Assembly (NCBI RefSeq): GCF_000012865.1
Contig: NC_007503.1
Coordinates: 1,772,001 to 1,836,000 of the forward strand
Length of the DNA: 64,000 nt
Direction: 5' to 3'
Source: Carboxydothermus hydrogenoformans Z-2901
GTDB lineage: Bacteria > Bacillota > Z-2901 > Carboxydothermales > Carboxydothermaceae
Shown: one piece after another, positions 19,852 to 28,705 of the stretch
Layout of the letters: each line of letters starts with the position of its first letter
Position numbering within the stretch: position 1 is the stretch's first letter
Program-made: the position numbers and the translations under genes
Notes under the pieces: model-generated
The model's input: the letters and a program-made list of their open reading frames with translations, nothing else
What the model was told of the DNA's origin: nothing
Databases searched by the model: none

Positions 19852-20799
19852 CTAACCCCTCCCAAAGATAACTTTTCCCTGACCATCTAACACCGCTTCC
19901 ACCGTCCCCGGTCCTTCTCGCCGGCTTAAAATTACGTATCTTTCAAAAATCTCCAATTTCAAAAAGGGTAAAAACCGGGGCCGCTTTTTTAAATCATCCA
20001 TATCCCGGGCATGAGCCGATGTAAATACCGCTACACCGGCATTGGCCACTTCTATCAGTGCTCCCACGTCTTCTTCCCGCCCGATTTCATCGGTAACAAT
20101 TAGCTTTGGAGCCATGGAGCGTAAAAGTATGATCATTCCCTGGGCTTTAGGACAGCCATCTAAAACATCGGCCCGGATACCAACATCCAACTGCGGTTCT
20201 CCTTTATAACATGCGGCAATTTCCGAACGCTCGTCCACAATTCCCACCGGAATCCCCGGAATTCCGATCTGGGCAGAGCCGTTGGCAAAAATTCTTGCTA
20301 AATCCCTGAGCATGGTTGTTTTCCCGCTGCGGGGTGGAGACAAAATTAAGGTATTGACCGGCTCGCCGTTTTTGTTAATAAGATATGGTACTATTTTTTC
20401 TGCCACTCCCTTTATCTCCCGCGCTATCCGGATATTGATGCTACAGACGTTTTTTATATGGCGCACCTTCCCATCCTCCAATACCGCCTGACCGGTAAAA
20501 CCAATACGATGTCCCCCTCTTATTGTTATGTATCCCTGTTTTAATTCTTCTTCCAAGGCATAATAAGATGAGGCCGTAATTAATTGAAATAGTGCCAAAA
20601 ACTCCTCCTCCGCCAGACATACCCCGTTGTCCTGTTCAAAAGTGTATTCCCCACGCCCATTGATAAATACTTCTTCCTCTCCAAAGATTAGGCTTAAAGG
20701 CCGGTTTTTCCTGACTCTAATTTCTTCCAGGGGAAGATCAACGACTCCCTCTAAAACCTTTCTTAAGGTCGGGGTTAAAATCTCAAAAACTTCCCGCAT
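19852..20799 (-). CDS. spoIIIAA: Stage III sporulation protein AA (ATPase)
   Basis: 315-residue secretion-type ATPase. Walker A is SPPRSGKTTMLRDLAR (about 150), followed by IVDERSEIAACYKG and the Walker B region KLIVTDEIGREED. It energises the SpoIIIA complex at the membrane. First gene of the eight-gene operon spoIIIAA-AH; all eight are present and intact. ATG 20799 has AAGGAGGGG correctly placed. SigE-dependent expression is expected from B. subtilis, but I could not pick out a convincing SigE promoter here. Confidence 0.95.
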   Translation of the reverse strand: MREVFEILTPTLRKVLEGVVDLPLEEIRVRKNRPLSLIFGEEEVFINGRGEYTFEQDNGVCLAEEEFLALFQLITASSYYALEEELKQGYITIRGGHRIGFTGQAVLEDGKVRHIKNVCSINIRIAREIKGVAEKIVPYLINKNGEPVNTLILSPPRSGKTTMLRDLARIFANGSAQIGIPGIPVGIVDERSEIAACYKGEPQLDVGIRADVLDGCPKAQGMIILLRSMAPKLIVTDEIGREEDVGALIEVANAGVAVFTSAHARDMDDLKKRPRFLPFLKLEIFERYVILSRREGPGTVEAVLDGQGKVIFGRG

Positions 20800-20834
20800 T
20801 CTTCCCCTCCTTCCTTTTTTTGTATATAAAATAT

Positions 20835-20862
20835 TAGACAAGTTAGTGTTTTATGCTATAAT
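20835..20862 (+). promoter_or_regulatory. Sigma-A-type promoter for the coiled-coil gene
   Basis: TAGACA (20835-20840), 16-bp spacer, perfect TATAAT (20857-20862), 30 nt before the ATG at 20892, in the divergent gap with spoIIIAA. Confidence 0.6.
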
Positions 20863-20891
20863 TTAGTTAATAAAACTTGAGGGGGATTTTT

Positions 20892-21563
20892 ATGGAGCAA
20901 GCCCAATTCACGCAGGAAGTTTTAAAAGCCCTGAGTAATCTAAACAGTCACCTGCAACGGATTGACCAAAGTCTCTTTGACCTAAATACTAAAGTAACAA
21001 ACATCGAGCAAAGACTGGATAGAGTTGAACAAAGACTGGAAAATGTTGAACAAAGACTGGAAAATGTTGAACAAAGACTGGATAGAGTCGAACAAAGACT
21101 GGACAGCGTAGAAAAGAGATTGGACAAAGTTGAAGAAAGATTGGACAAAGTTGAACAAAGATTGGATAGAGTTGAACAAAGATTGGATAAAGTTGAAGAA
21201 AGATTGGACAAAGTTGAACTAAGGCTTGACCATTTAGAAGGTGAGGTTATTAGTCTTAAAGTTCGGGTAGAAACTCTGGAAAATCGCTTTGATTCACTGG
21301 AAAAAAGGACAAGCTCTTTAGAAGAAAACCAAAACATCATTGCTAAAAACGTTTTATATCTTACCGAAAAAATGCCGGAGCTTTTCCGTGAAGTTGCAGG
21401 GATCGCCGCAAAGCAACAGGAAATTCTTGAAAACCAAAGTAAATTTGCAGAATTTGCCAGGACCTACTCTCTGAAAACCGACTTTTTGGCCCACCGCTTA
21501 CAGGAATTAGAAAAAGAATTTTGGGTACTTAAAACCGGCTACAAACCCGAGGTAAATTTTTAA
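20892..21563 (+). CDS. Heptad-repeat coiled-coil protein
   Basis: 223 residues, almost entirely helical, with no signal peptide or membrane segment. Residues about 41-117 are eleven consecutive seven-residue units of the type RLDRVEQ (variants RLENVEQ, RLDKVEE), with leucine and valine at a/d positions and charged residues elsewhere: a long parallel coiled coil. The C-terminal third continues as less regular coiled coil (LENRFDSLEKRTSSLEENQ). No catalytic motif is seen and the function is unknown; a scaffold or tether is the simplest guess. ATG 20892 has GAGGGGGA upstream. The gene is isolated from neighbours by its own promoter and a hairpin. Confidence 0.8.
   Translation: MEQAQFTQEVLKALSNLNSHLQRIDQSLFDLNTKVTNIEQRLDRVEQRLENVEQRLENVEQRLDRVEQRLDSVEKRLDKVEERLDKVEQRLDRVEQRLDKVEERLDKVELRLDHLEGEVISLKVRVETLENRFDSLEKRTSSLEENQNIIAKNVLYLTEKMPELFREVAGIAAKQQEILENQSKFAEFARTYSLKTDFLAHRLQELEKEFWVLKTGYKPEVNF
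21011..21241 (+). repeat. Tandem 21-bp repeats encoding the coiled coil
   Basis: Eleven in-frame 21-bp units close to AGACTGGATAGAGTTGAACAA. Adjacent units differ by a few bases; two copies (RLENVEQ) are nearly identical, suggesting recent duplication or slippage. Confidence 0.85.
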
Positions 21564-21584
21564 GGCGGGATTGCTCCCGCCTTA
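21561..21584. terminator. Convergent hairpin between coiled-coil gene and zinc-ribbon gene
   Basis: Perfect 10-bp stem TAAGGCGGGA/TCCCGCCTTA with a 4-nt loop contains both stop codons. Neither strand has a strong T-run, so termination efficiency is uncertain. Confidence 0.55.
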
Positions 21585-21998
21585 AATTACATCATCGTAA
21601 TTTTGTTGATTTAAAGCCTGTTCTCTCCTATTTTCAATAAACTCACTTACCAGCACCAGGGCCCCGCAGTTAGGACAGGTAATCTCATAATTATCGTCCG
21701 CTTCCAAAAGCTCCCTTTCAAAATAAACCCGTTCTCCGCATTCGGGACAGGTGACATAGGTAAACTCTTCGTCATCATCGTAAACTGCATCTTCTAATTC
21801 ATATAAATCATCGTCCACCGTTTCTACGTACTCTTCAAGCCGTTCCTGGTCGTCTCTTAAGCTCCTTACTTCTTCCGTAAGGTCAGCGATTAAATCAATT
21901 ATTTCCGTAATTATTTCCCCTTCTTTACCCTTTTCCTTTAAATTAATGCCTTCTGCAAGTCCCTGCAAGTAGCTTACCCTGCCGACAATGTCATCCAC
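21582..21998 (-). CDS. CD1247-type N-terminal domain protein with zinc ribbon
   Basis: 138 residues. N-terminal helical domain (VGRVSYLQGLAEGI ... EIIDLIADLTEEVRSLR) of the type named after C. difficile CD1247, an acidic linker (ETVDDDLYELEDAVYDDDEE), and a C-terminal zinc ribbon with CPECGERVYF and CPNCGALVLV. Function unknown; common in anaerobic Firmicutes. GTG start; its ribosome-binding site GGGAGGGA lies in the 3' arm of the glmS terminator hairpin. Confidence 0.75.
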   Translation of the reverse strand: MDDIVGRVSYLQGLAEGINLKEKGKEGEIITEIIDLIADLTEEVRSLRDDQERLEEYVETVDDDLYELEDAVYDDDEEFTYVTCPECGERVYFERELLEADDNYEITCPNCGALVLVSEFIENRREQALNQQNYDDVI

Positions 21999-22003
21999 AA
22001 AAA

Positions 22004-22044
22004 TCCCTCCCGGAAAATAATTTCTTTTTTATTATTTCCGGGAG
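22004..22044 (-). terminator. glmS terminator whose 3' arm contains the next gene's ribosome-binding site
   Basis: CTCCCGG (minus-strand 22044-22038) pairs with CCGGGAG (22013-22007), extended by A-T pairs, and is followed by GGATTTTTG. The GGGAGGGA that should initiate the next gene is in the descending arm, so the hairpin could both terminate and occlude translation. Confidence 0.65.
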
Positions 22045-22052
22045 AGCAAATT

Positions 22053-23882
22053 TTACTCCACCGTCACGCTTTTTGCTAAGTTGCGCGGTTTATCAACATC
22101 GTTACCCCTTAAAACTGCCATATGGTACGCCAAAAGCTGCAAAGGCACCACCGCTAAGATGGGAGCTAAAAGCTCCGGTACCCGGGGTAGATATATTTGC
22201 TCATCGGTAACTTTAGCTATTTCCTTTTTGCCTGCAAAAGCTATTCCAAGAATGGTAGCTTCCCGGGCATTTACTTCTTTAATGTTAGAAAGCATCTTTT
22301 CAAATAGAGCTTCCTGGGTAGCCAGAGCTATTACCGGTACGTCTTTGACAATTAAAGCTAAAGTCCCGTGCTTTAACTCACCGGCAGCATAAGCTTCGGC
22401 ATGAATGTAAGATATTTCTTTTAACTTTAACTGTCCTTCCAAGCTTACCGCAAAATCAAGACCCCTGCCGATAAAGAAGGCATCCTCTTTATTTAAATGC
22501 TTTTTGGCAAACTCAATAACTTTATCTTCTGCTTCAAGAACTTCCTGCACTTTCTGGGGAATTTCTTTAAGCCCGAAGACCATTTCTTTATAAAGTTTTT
22601 CGTCAATGGTGCCTTTTACTCTTCCCAGATAAAGAGCAAAAAGGTACATCACGAGAAGCTGGGTAGTGTACGCCTTGGTCGAAGCCACCGCAATCTCCGG
22701 ACCTGCCCAGGTATAAATCACGTCATCGGCCTCCCGGGATACGGAGCTTCCTACCACGTTAGTTACCGCTAAAACCCGGGCTCCCCGCTTTTTTGCTTCC
22801 CTTAGCGCTGCTAACGTATCGGCTGTTTCCCCCGACTGGCTGATTACCACCAAGAGGTCATTTCGCCCAATTAAAGGATCCCGGTAGCGAAACTCCGAAG
22901 CCACATCCACTTCAACCGGAATCCGCACCAATTTTTCCAAAAGATACTTCCCTACAAGTCCCGCATGATAAGCGGTCCCGCAGGCAGAAATAAAAATACG
23001 GTTTAAGCTTTTATAAAATTCAAGGTTTTCCTCAATTTCCGGCAGCTTTACTTCTAAGTTTTCGGCATCTAACCTACCGGCTAAAGTATCCCTTAAGGCT
23101 TTGGGCTGTTCAAAAATTTCCTTTTGCATGAAATGGGCGTAACCGCCTTTTTCCGCTTCTTCGGCATTCCAGGTTACTTCATAGATTTCTTTGGCCACCG
23201 GATTTCCACCCATGTCGTAGACTTTCACTGTGTTAGCGGTTAATTCAGCAATTTCGCCATCCTGAAGGATATAGGTCTTTCGAGTATGGTTCAAAATGGC
23301 CGGAATGTCTGACGCAAGAAAATTTTCGCCATCCCCTAAACCCACAATTAAAGGGCTATCTTTTCTTACCGCCACTATCCTGCCCGGTTCCTCTAAAGCC
23401 AGGAAAGCTGCCGCATATGAACCGTGTAATCTTTTCTGAAGCTTTATTACCGCCTCTAAAAGGTCACCCGCATAATACTTTTCCAAAAGGTGAGCTAATA
23501 CTTCCGTATCGGTTTCCGAGCGAAAAGTATGTCCCTCAGCCATTAATTCTTCTTTTAAATCCAGGTAATTTTCGATAATCCCGTTATGCACCACGGCAAA
23601 TTTGCCGGTACAGTCCAAGTGCGGGTGGGCATTTTCATCCGACGGTTTACCGTGAGTTGCCCAGCGGGTATGACCGATACCGGTAGTGGCATTTAAAATA
23701 ACCCCGGAAAGCTTTTCTTCTAAATTGGCAATTTTTCCCACAGACTTGGTAATCTTGATATGGCTATCTTCGATAACGGCTATACCTGCCGAATCATAAC
23801 CCCTGTACTCCAATTTTTTAAGGCCACTGATTAAAATCGGTGCTGCAGGTTTAGGTCCAATATAGCCAACAATTCCGCACAT
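22053..23882 (-). CDS. glmS: Glutamine-fructose-6-phosphate aminotransferase (isomerizing)
   Basis: 609 residues making glucosamine 6-phosphate from fructose 6-phosphate and glutamine for peptidoglycan. The N-terminus MCGIVGYIG supplies the catalytic Cys2 of the Ntn-type glutaminase; two SIS domains follow (SACGTAYHAG, SQSGETADTLAALREAK, ending KPRNLAKSVTVE). The ATG at 23882 is chosen because processing must expose Cys2 and GGGGG lies eight bases upstream. Controlled by the upstream glmS ribozyme. Confidence 0.97.
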   Translation of the reverse strand: MCGIVGYIGPKPAAPILISGLKKLEYRGYDSAGIAVIEDSHIKITKSVGKIANLEEKLSGVILNATTGIGHTRWATHGKPSDENAHPHLDCTGKFAVVHNGIIENYLDLKEELMAEGHTFRSETDTEVLAHLLEKYYAGDLLEAVIKLQKRLHGSYAAAFLALEEPGRIVAVRKDSPLIVGLGDGENFLASDIPAILNHTRKTYILQDGEIAELTANTVKVYDMGGNPVAKEIYEVTWNAEEAEKGGYAHFMQKEIFEQPKALRDTLAGRLDAENLEVKLPEIEENLEFYKSLNRIFISACGTAYHAGLVGKYLLEKLVRIPVEVDVASEFRYRDPLIGRNDLLVVISQSGETADTLAALREAKKRGARVLAVTNVVGSSVSREADDVIYTWAGPEIAVASTKAYTTQLLVMYLFALYLGRVKGTIDEKLYKEMVFGLKEIPQKVQEVLEAEDKVIEFAKKHLNKEDAFFIGRGLDFAVSLEGQLKLKEISYIHAEAYAAGELKHGTLALIVKDVPVIALATQEALFEKMLSNIKEVNAREATILGIAFAGKKEIAKVTDEQIYLPRVPELLAPILAVVPLQLLAYHMAVLRGNDVDKPRNLAKSVTVE

Positions 23883-24310
23883 GTTTGTTTCCCCCAATCA
23901 ATAATAGTTTATTATTTTCAGTTTTTAGTTTTTTCAAAAGGCAAAAAAGCAATAAAATACCCTCCCCACAATAATAGTGGTAGGTGATTAGCGTTAGGCA
24001 GTCAGTAAAAGTATATTTTTACCAGCCTTCATTACCCTGCCAAATATTGTGGGTTTAACTCTTAGAGTATAAAATTTGTAACATACAAGCAGATTTTCCC
24101 ATTCTTGAGGTCGGTGAAAAAGAGCCAAAAAAATTTTTTACAGACAACTGACCACCGACTACCAACCACTGTTAATGTATGGTCGACTTCAGTCAACTAA
24201 AAGATTTCTACAGCTAAAACCGCCACAATTTATCGGTGGTTAGTGGTAAGAAGTCAGAAAGTAACTAAAGATTTTACCCACCACAGACGACCAACCACCG
24301 ACCACTTTTA
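23883..24310 (-). other. Long repeat-rich glmS leader between ribozyme and start codon
   Basis: About 430 nt without a convincing gene. It holds: TGG/CCA-rich segments at 24146-24170, 24233-24247 and 24284-24306, of which the middle one is inverted and can pair with either of the others; a three-layer nested inverted repeat (23965-23973 with 24045-24053, 23997-24001 with 24037-24041, 24005-24010 with 24017-24022); and a short AATAATA/TATTATT hairpin just before the glmS ribosome-binding site. The usual ribozyme-to-glmS spacing is much shorter. Confidence 0.6.
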
Positions 24311-24450
24311 TTCGCCCGGCGCCCTTTGTCCCGAAGATTGCTCTTCGGTTTTGTCCGACGCCTTTAACGGCCGCGAAAAGCCGGGAGGCATCCGCCGATA
24401 CCTCGATAAACCTCCACCTCGTCAACCCCAAAAGGGGTCCCGGCGCTTTA
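24311..24450 (-). ncRNA. glmS ribozyme: glmS ribozyme/riboswitch
   Basis: On the minus strand the conserved core is present: AGCGCC at the 5' end, GTTGACGAGGTGGAGGTTTA (24425-24406), TCGAGGTATCGGCGGATG and CTCCCGG, followed by the 3' pseudoknot/hairpin ending GGGCGCCGGGCG. The ribozyme self-cleaves when glucosamine 6-phosphate binds; the predicted cut is between A24447 and G24446. It begins 13 nt after the glmM stop codon, so cleavage separates glmM from glmS mRNA and lowers glmS expression. Confidence 0.95.
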
Positions 24451-24463
24451 AGGTAATAAATGC

Positions 24464-25795
24464 CTATAATTTTTCGATAACCGCTATAATCTCATCCACC
24501 ACCTCCTCGGTAAGTTTTGCATCAGCTCCTTCCGCCATAACCCGAATTAGTGGCTCGGTTCCCGAAGGTCGAACCAAAATCCTTCCTTCCCCGAGCTTTT
24601 TTTCACCCCGGGCAATGGCTTTGGCAAGTTCCTCTGATGCCATAATCTTTTCTTTATCCAAAACCCGCACGTTTTTTAAGACCTGCGGGAATTTGGGCAT
24701 TTCCTGAGCAAGTTCCGATAGCTTTTTCCCTTCAGCCACTATTACCTGCATTAGCTGTAAAGCGGTAATAATTCCATCACCGGTGGTATTATGGTCTAAA
24801 AGGATAATGTGCCCGGACTGTTCGCCACCGATAATCGCTCCATTTTTTAACATTTCTTCTAAAACGTACCTATCACCAACTTTCGTCTCTAAAACTTCAA
24901 TACCCTCCCGGGCAAAAGCTTTTTTCAACCCCAAATTGCTCATTACCGTTACCACTATCCGGTTATTTTTTAATAAACCCTTTTTCTTTAAGTACTTACC
25001 AATAATCACCATAATCTGATCGCCGTCAACTAAATTCCCCTTTTCATCCACCGCCAGCACCCGGTCAGCATCACCATCATGGGCAAGACCCAGATGGGCC
25101 CCTTCCTCCACCACCGCCCGCATTAAAGCTTCCGGGTGGGTCGAACCGCAGTTAGCATTAATATTGGTACCATCGGGAGTGTTGAAAATAGGAATAACCT
25201 CCGCCCCAAGTTCTTCATAAATTTTGGGAGCAACGTATGAAGCAGCTCCGTTGGCACAATCCACCACTACCCTAAGGCCGCTAAAGGGAAGTTCTACCGT
25301 ATTTTTAGCAAAAGATTTATAAAGTAATACCGCATCGGAAATTTCCCGTACCCTGCCTATTTCTGCACCAATTGGCCGGATGGGTATTTCCTTTTCTCCT
25401 AAAACATACTTTTCAATTTCTTCTTCCACTTCATCGGGAAGTTTAAAACCCGAACCGCTAAAGAATTTAATACCGTTATCTTCCATGGGATTGTGCGAAG
25501 CAGAAATTACTGCCCCGGCAGTAGCTTTTAATTCCCGGGTTAAATAAGCAATAGCCGGGGTAGGCATAACCCCAACTCTTAAAACATTAAGGCCAACGGA
25601 AAGAATTCCGGCAGCCAAGGCTGTTTCCAACATGTCTCCGGAAATGCGGGTGTCCTTCCCTACCACTATTCCCTGTCCATTATATTTTTTCTTTAACACA
25701 TAGGCTGCAGCTCTACCGAGTTTATAAGCCAGTTCGGGAGTTAAATCGCGGTTAGCAACACCCCGCACCCCATCGGTACCAAAAAGCTTACCCAT
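24464..25795 (-). CDS. glmM: Phosphoglucosamine mutase
   Basis: 443 residues converting glucosamine 6-phosphate to glucosamine 1-phosphate. [10 protein letters not shown] at the N-terminus, the phosphoserine loop [17 protein letters not shown] (serine near residue 100), metal-binding DGDADR near residue 240 and C-terminal [12 protein letters not shown] are all present. Its ATG overlaps the stop of the upstream FAD protein by one base. Member of the cdaA-cdaR-glmM-glmS group, known to link c-di-AMP and cell-wall synthesis. Confidence 0.97.
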   Translation of the reverse strand: MGKLFGTDGVRGVANRDLTPELAYKLGRAAAYVLKKKYNGQGIVVGKDTRISGDMLETALAAGILSVGLNVLRVGVMPTPAIAYLTRELKATAGAVISASHNPMEDNGIKFFSGSGFKLPDEVEEEIEKYVLGEKEIPIRPIGAEIGRVREISDAVLLYKSFAKNTVELPFSGLRVVVDCANGAASYVAPKIYEELGAEVIPIFNTPDGTNINANCGSTHPEALMRAVVEEGAHLGLAHDGDADRVLAVDEKGNLVDGDQIMVIIGKYLKKKGLLKNNRIVVTVMSNLGLKKAFAREGIEVLETKVGDRYVLEEMLKNGAIIGGEQSGHIILLDHNTTGDGIITALQLMQVIVAEGKKLSELAQEMPKFPQVLKNVRVLDKEKIMASEELAKAIARGEKKLGEGRILVRPSGTEPLIRVMAEGADAKLTEEVVDEIIAVIEKL

Positions 25796-27396
25796 TATCC
25801 TTCCTCCTTTGTCAGGTATTTTATAACCGCTTCCGCCGCTCTTATCCCGTCTACTGCAGCACTTACTATTCCGCCGGCATAGCCGGCTCCTTCTCCGGCA
25901 GGAAAAAGTCCCAAAAAACCTAAAGCCATCCCCTTTTCGTCCCGCGTAATCCGCACAGGTGAAGAAGTTCGAGTTTCCGGCCCCGTTAATATTCCTTTTT
26001 CAATAAAGCCCGGTATTTTCCGATTAAAATCCATCAGGCCTTCTTTTAGCATTTGATTTACGTATTCGGGAAAGAGATCGTTTAAATCGGAAGCTACAAC
26101 TCCCGGTTTATAAGTAGCATTGGCTACTTCTTCAAAACTACTTATTTTCCCCGAGAGAAAATCCACAGCCCGTTGCGCCGGCGCATGGTAGTTTTCGCCG
26201 CCAATTTTATAGGCTTTTTGCTCAATCTTCCTTTGGAATTTAACTCCACCCAAAGGCCCTTCGTAAAAATCCTCGGGATTTACCGATACCGCCAGGGCGC
26301 TGTTGGCAAATTTCCCGTTCCGGCGGTAATAGCTCATTCCGTTAGTAACCACACCGCCTTCCTCAGAGGAAGCTCCAACCACCACCCCGCCAGGACACAT
26401 ACAGAAGCTAAAAGTAGCCCGCCCCATTTCCTTGTTTTTATAGACAAGCTGGTACTCGGCAGCCCCTAACTTGGGATGCCCGGCATACCGGCCATATTGA
26501 GCTTTATCAATTAGGGTTTGCGGATGTTCAATTCTTAGTCCTATAGCAAAAGGCTTAGGCTCTATCATAATACCTGCATTTAATAACATGGAAAAACTGT
26601 CCCGGGCCGAATGGCCTATGGCTAAAACTACCGCCGCTGCCCGGCACTCTTCCCGGCCGTTTACTACAACACCTACAACTTTCCCTTTTTCCACCAATAA
26701 TCCCGTGACTTTAGCCGAAAAGCGAACCATCCCACCTAATTGGATTATTTCCTTCCTTAAATTAACTACAACCTCCCGCAGGCGGTCGGTACCTATATGA
26801 GGTTTGGCAAGATAAAAAATCTCTTCGGGAGCTCCGGCAGCCAAAAGCCATTTATAGACTAAAGCAATCCTCCGGTCGTGGGTGCGGGTAGTAAGTTTGC
26901 CATCGGAAAAAGTCCCCGCTCCGCCTTCCCCAAACTGCACATTGGACTCGGGATTAAGGTTCCCGTTTTGCCAGAACTCCCGCACATCCTCTACCCGTTC
27001 GGCTACAGGCTTCCCTCTTTCCAGCAGTAAAACCGGAAAGCCAGCTTTTGCTAAAGACAAAGCCGCAAAAAGGCCTGCCGGACCTGCCCCCACCACCACT
27101 ACCGGTTGGTTTAAAGCTACATTTAGCTTATGAAAATCTTCCACTTCCGGTTCCGGTAGGGACACATATTGGTCCTCTAAGAGTCTTTTCGCCTTTTCCT
27201 GAGAAATAGCAAGATCCACCAAAACCGTATACACAAAAAAAAGCCGCTCTTTTCTACGAGCATCAACGGCTTTTTTAATTATTTTCAGGGATATTACCTT
27301 ATCTTCCCTCAAACCGTATTTTCGGCACAGTTCGGTTTTTAATTTTGCTTCATCGTCTTCGATTCTTAACCTTAAATTACTTATTTTAAAAAGCAT
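25795..27396 (-). CDS. Uncharacterised FAD-dependent dehydrogenase (COG2509 type)
   Basis: About 533 residues. After an N-terminal domain of about 95 residues ([20 protein letters not shown]) comes a dinucleotide fold [21 protein letters not shown], then [46 protein letters not shown] and a C-terminal [20 protein letters not shown]. This is the signature of the COG2509 family, whose reaction is unknown. Conserved placement between cdaR and glmM in anaerobic Firmicutes. ATG 27396 has AAAGGTG upstream; an in-frame GTG lies three codons earlier. Confidence 0.85.
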   Translation of the reverse strand: MLFKISNLRLRIEDDEAKLKTELCRKYGLREDKVISLKIIKKAVDARRKERLFFVYTVLVDLAISQEKAKRLLEDQYVSLPEPEVEDFHKLNVALNQPVVVVGAGPAGLFAALSLAKAGFPVLLLERGKPVAERVEDVREFWQNGNLNPESNVQFGEGGAGTFSDGKLTTRTHDRRIALVYKWLLAAGAPEEIFYLAKPHIGTDRLREVVVNLRKEIIQLGGMVRFSAKVTGLLVEKGKVVGVVVNGREECRAAAVVLAIGHSARDSFSMLLNAGIMIEPKPFAIGLRIEHPQTLIDKAQYGRYAGHPKLGAAEYQLVYKNKEMGRATFSFCMCPGGVVVGASSEEGGVVTNGMSYYRRNGKFANSALAVSVNPEDFYEGPLGGVKFQRKIEQKAYKIGGENYHAPAQRAVDFLSGKISSFEEVANATYKPGVVASDLNDLFPEYVNQMLKEGLMDFNRKIPGFIEKGILTGPETRTSSPVRITRDEKGMALGFLGLFPAGEGAGYAGGIVSAAVDGIRAAEAVIKYLTKEEG

Positions 27397-27442
27397 TATC
27401 GTCACCTTTTAGGTTGCCAATATCAATGAAATTATAGATATT

Positions 27443-27808
27443 TTATTTTTTCTTGTCAATTTCAATGTATACTTCGACCCTATCAGTGCTATAATATACT
27501 CCATCTTCCCGAATAAGGGAAACTGTAACCTTTTTGCTTTTTCTGGCCCCATTTATATTAATTTCTTCCGTAAATACCGTATCCTGCAAAACCCCCGATG
27601 GAATCCAGCCGGAAACCTGTATCTTGGGGGGAGTTATTTTCGTCCGTACAATTTGGTACCCCGGAGCCGGTTTGCCGGTAATTACCGGCGTTACTTTAAC
27701 TTCTTTCTTGTAAAACTGAACAAAATTATTTTTTTCGTTTGCTACGTAAAACCATAAGAGAACCGCCAAAAATACCGATGTTACTTTTAAAATTAAATTT
27801 TCCCGCAA
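27443..27808 (-). CDS. cdaR: CdaR-like YbbR-domain protein (short form)
   Basis: 121 residues: one N-terminal transmembrane helix (KVTSVFLAVLLWFYVANE, about 8-25) and a single YbbR-type beta domain (VTPVITGKPAPGYQIVRTKI ... PPKIQVSGW). B. subtilis CdaR has several YbbR repeats; this one is about a third as long. CdaR binds CdaA outside the membrane and modulates c-di-AMP synthesis. TTG start with GGAGG nine bases upstream, three bases after cdaA. Confidence 0.8.
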   Translation of the reverse strand: MRENLILKVTSVFLAVLLWFYVANEKNNFVQFYKKEVKVTPVITGKPAPGYQIVRTKITPPKIQVSGWIPSGVLQDTVFTEEININGARKSKKVTVSLIREDGVYYSTDRVEVYIEIDKKK

Positions 27809-27811
27809 GTT

Positions 27812-28609
27812 TTAAAACCTCCATTTTTTTGCGCTTTCCCGGTAAAATAAAAGATTTTCAATAAGTTTTCGTTGAAGTTCATCGCGGCTTAAATACCGGT
27901 AAAGTTTCCCCTCCACCGCCAAGGAGATTACTCCCGTTTCTTCCGATACAATTAACACCACTGCATCGGTCTCTTCGGAAAGGCCCAATCCAGCCCGGTG
28001 ACGGGTACCGAGATTTTTTAAAGAAAAATCATTATGGGACAACGGTAAAAAACATGCAGCAGCGGCTATCCGGCCATTACGAATAATCACCGCCCCATCA
28101 TGAAGAGGTGACTTAGGAATAAAGATATTAATTAAAAGCTCCGCCGAAAGTTCGGCATCTATCCTGATTCCCGTTTCTATGTATTCATTTAAACCGGTAT
28201 TTTTCTCCACCACGATAAGTGCCCCGATTTTTTGTTCGGAAAGCTTTAACGCGGCACCGGTTAATATTTCAATATTATGCCTTAACTGCTTTTCATCGGT
28301 TTCGGTAAGGGTAGTTTTAAAAAGAGAGCCCCGGCCAAGCTGTTCTAAAGCCCGGCGCAGTTCCGGTTGAAAAACAATGGGCAGGGCCACCGCTAAAAAA
28401 GTCATTGACTGTTTCAAAAGCCAGCTTACAGTGTTTAACCCCAAGGCTTTTGCTAAAGCGTTCGCTAAAAGTAAAATCACAACCCCTTTTAACAGGGATT
28501 CGGCCCGACTTCCCCGAATTAAAACCAAAAGTTTGTAAATAACAAAGGAAACTATAGCAATATCTAACAGAGTTGTCAAAAAATAAGGAATAACCTCTTT
28601 TATGCCCAT
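27812..28609 (-). CDS. cdaA: Diadenylate cyclase CdaA
   Basis: Makes c-di-AMP from two ATP. 265 residues: three transmembrane helices (within about 8-80) and a DAC domain with the catalytic motifs HDGAVII (about 170) and GTRHRAGLGLSE (about 198-209). First gene of cdaA-cdaR-FAD protein-glmM-glmS. ATG with AGGGAGAAG upstream. Confidence 0.95.
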   Translation of the reverse strand: MGIKEVIPYFLTTLLDIAIVSFVIYKLLVLIRGSRAESLLKGVVILLLANALAKALGLNTVSWLLKQSMTFLAVALPIVFQPELRRALEQLGRGSLFKTTLTETDEKQLRHNIEILTGAALKLSEQKIGALIVVEKNTGLNEYIETGIRIDAELSAELLINIFIPKSPLHDGAVIIRNGRIAAAACFLPLSHNDFSLKNLGTRHRAGLGLSEETDAVVLIVSEETGVISLAVEGKLYRYLSRDELQRKLIENLLFYRESAKKWRF

Positions 28610-28666
28610 AAAACTTCTCCCTGTATTTTGCTACTACATACGTTATTTTAACATTTTTCTCCTAAA

Positions 28667-28703
28667 AAAGTAAGAAAACCGGCATAAAATTTAATGCCGG
28701 TTT
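28667..28703 (-). terminator. Intrinsic terminator after uraA
   Basis: AAACCGGCAT/ATGCCGGTTT stem (28694-28703 with 28676-28685), 8-nt loop, followed on the minus strand by CTTACTTTTTT. Confidence 0.8.
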
Positions 28704-28705
28704 AA

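Noticed and set aside
20800-20891. SigE-type promoter for spoIIIAA
   Set aside because: TATACAAA resembles a SigE -10, but no acceptable -35 lies at the right distance, so it is not claimed.
21011-21241. CRISPR-like spacing of repeats
   Set aside because: The repeats are directly tandem, in frame and without spacers; they encode heptads.
20948-21340. A 130-codon serine/leucine-rich open frame opposite the coiled-coil gene
   Set aside because: It is the complement of the 21-bp repeats; any such repeat without stops yields long antisense frames.
24146-24306. Possible CRISPR array or tRNA in the glmS leader
   Set aside because: The three TGG/CCA segments are too few, in mixed orientation and irregularly spaced, and no cloverleaf can be formed.
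24243-24707. 154-codon plus-strand open frame across the ribozyme
   Set aside because: It covers the antisense of the glmS ribozyme and the glmM 3' end and has no recognisable domain.
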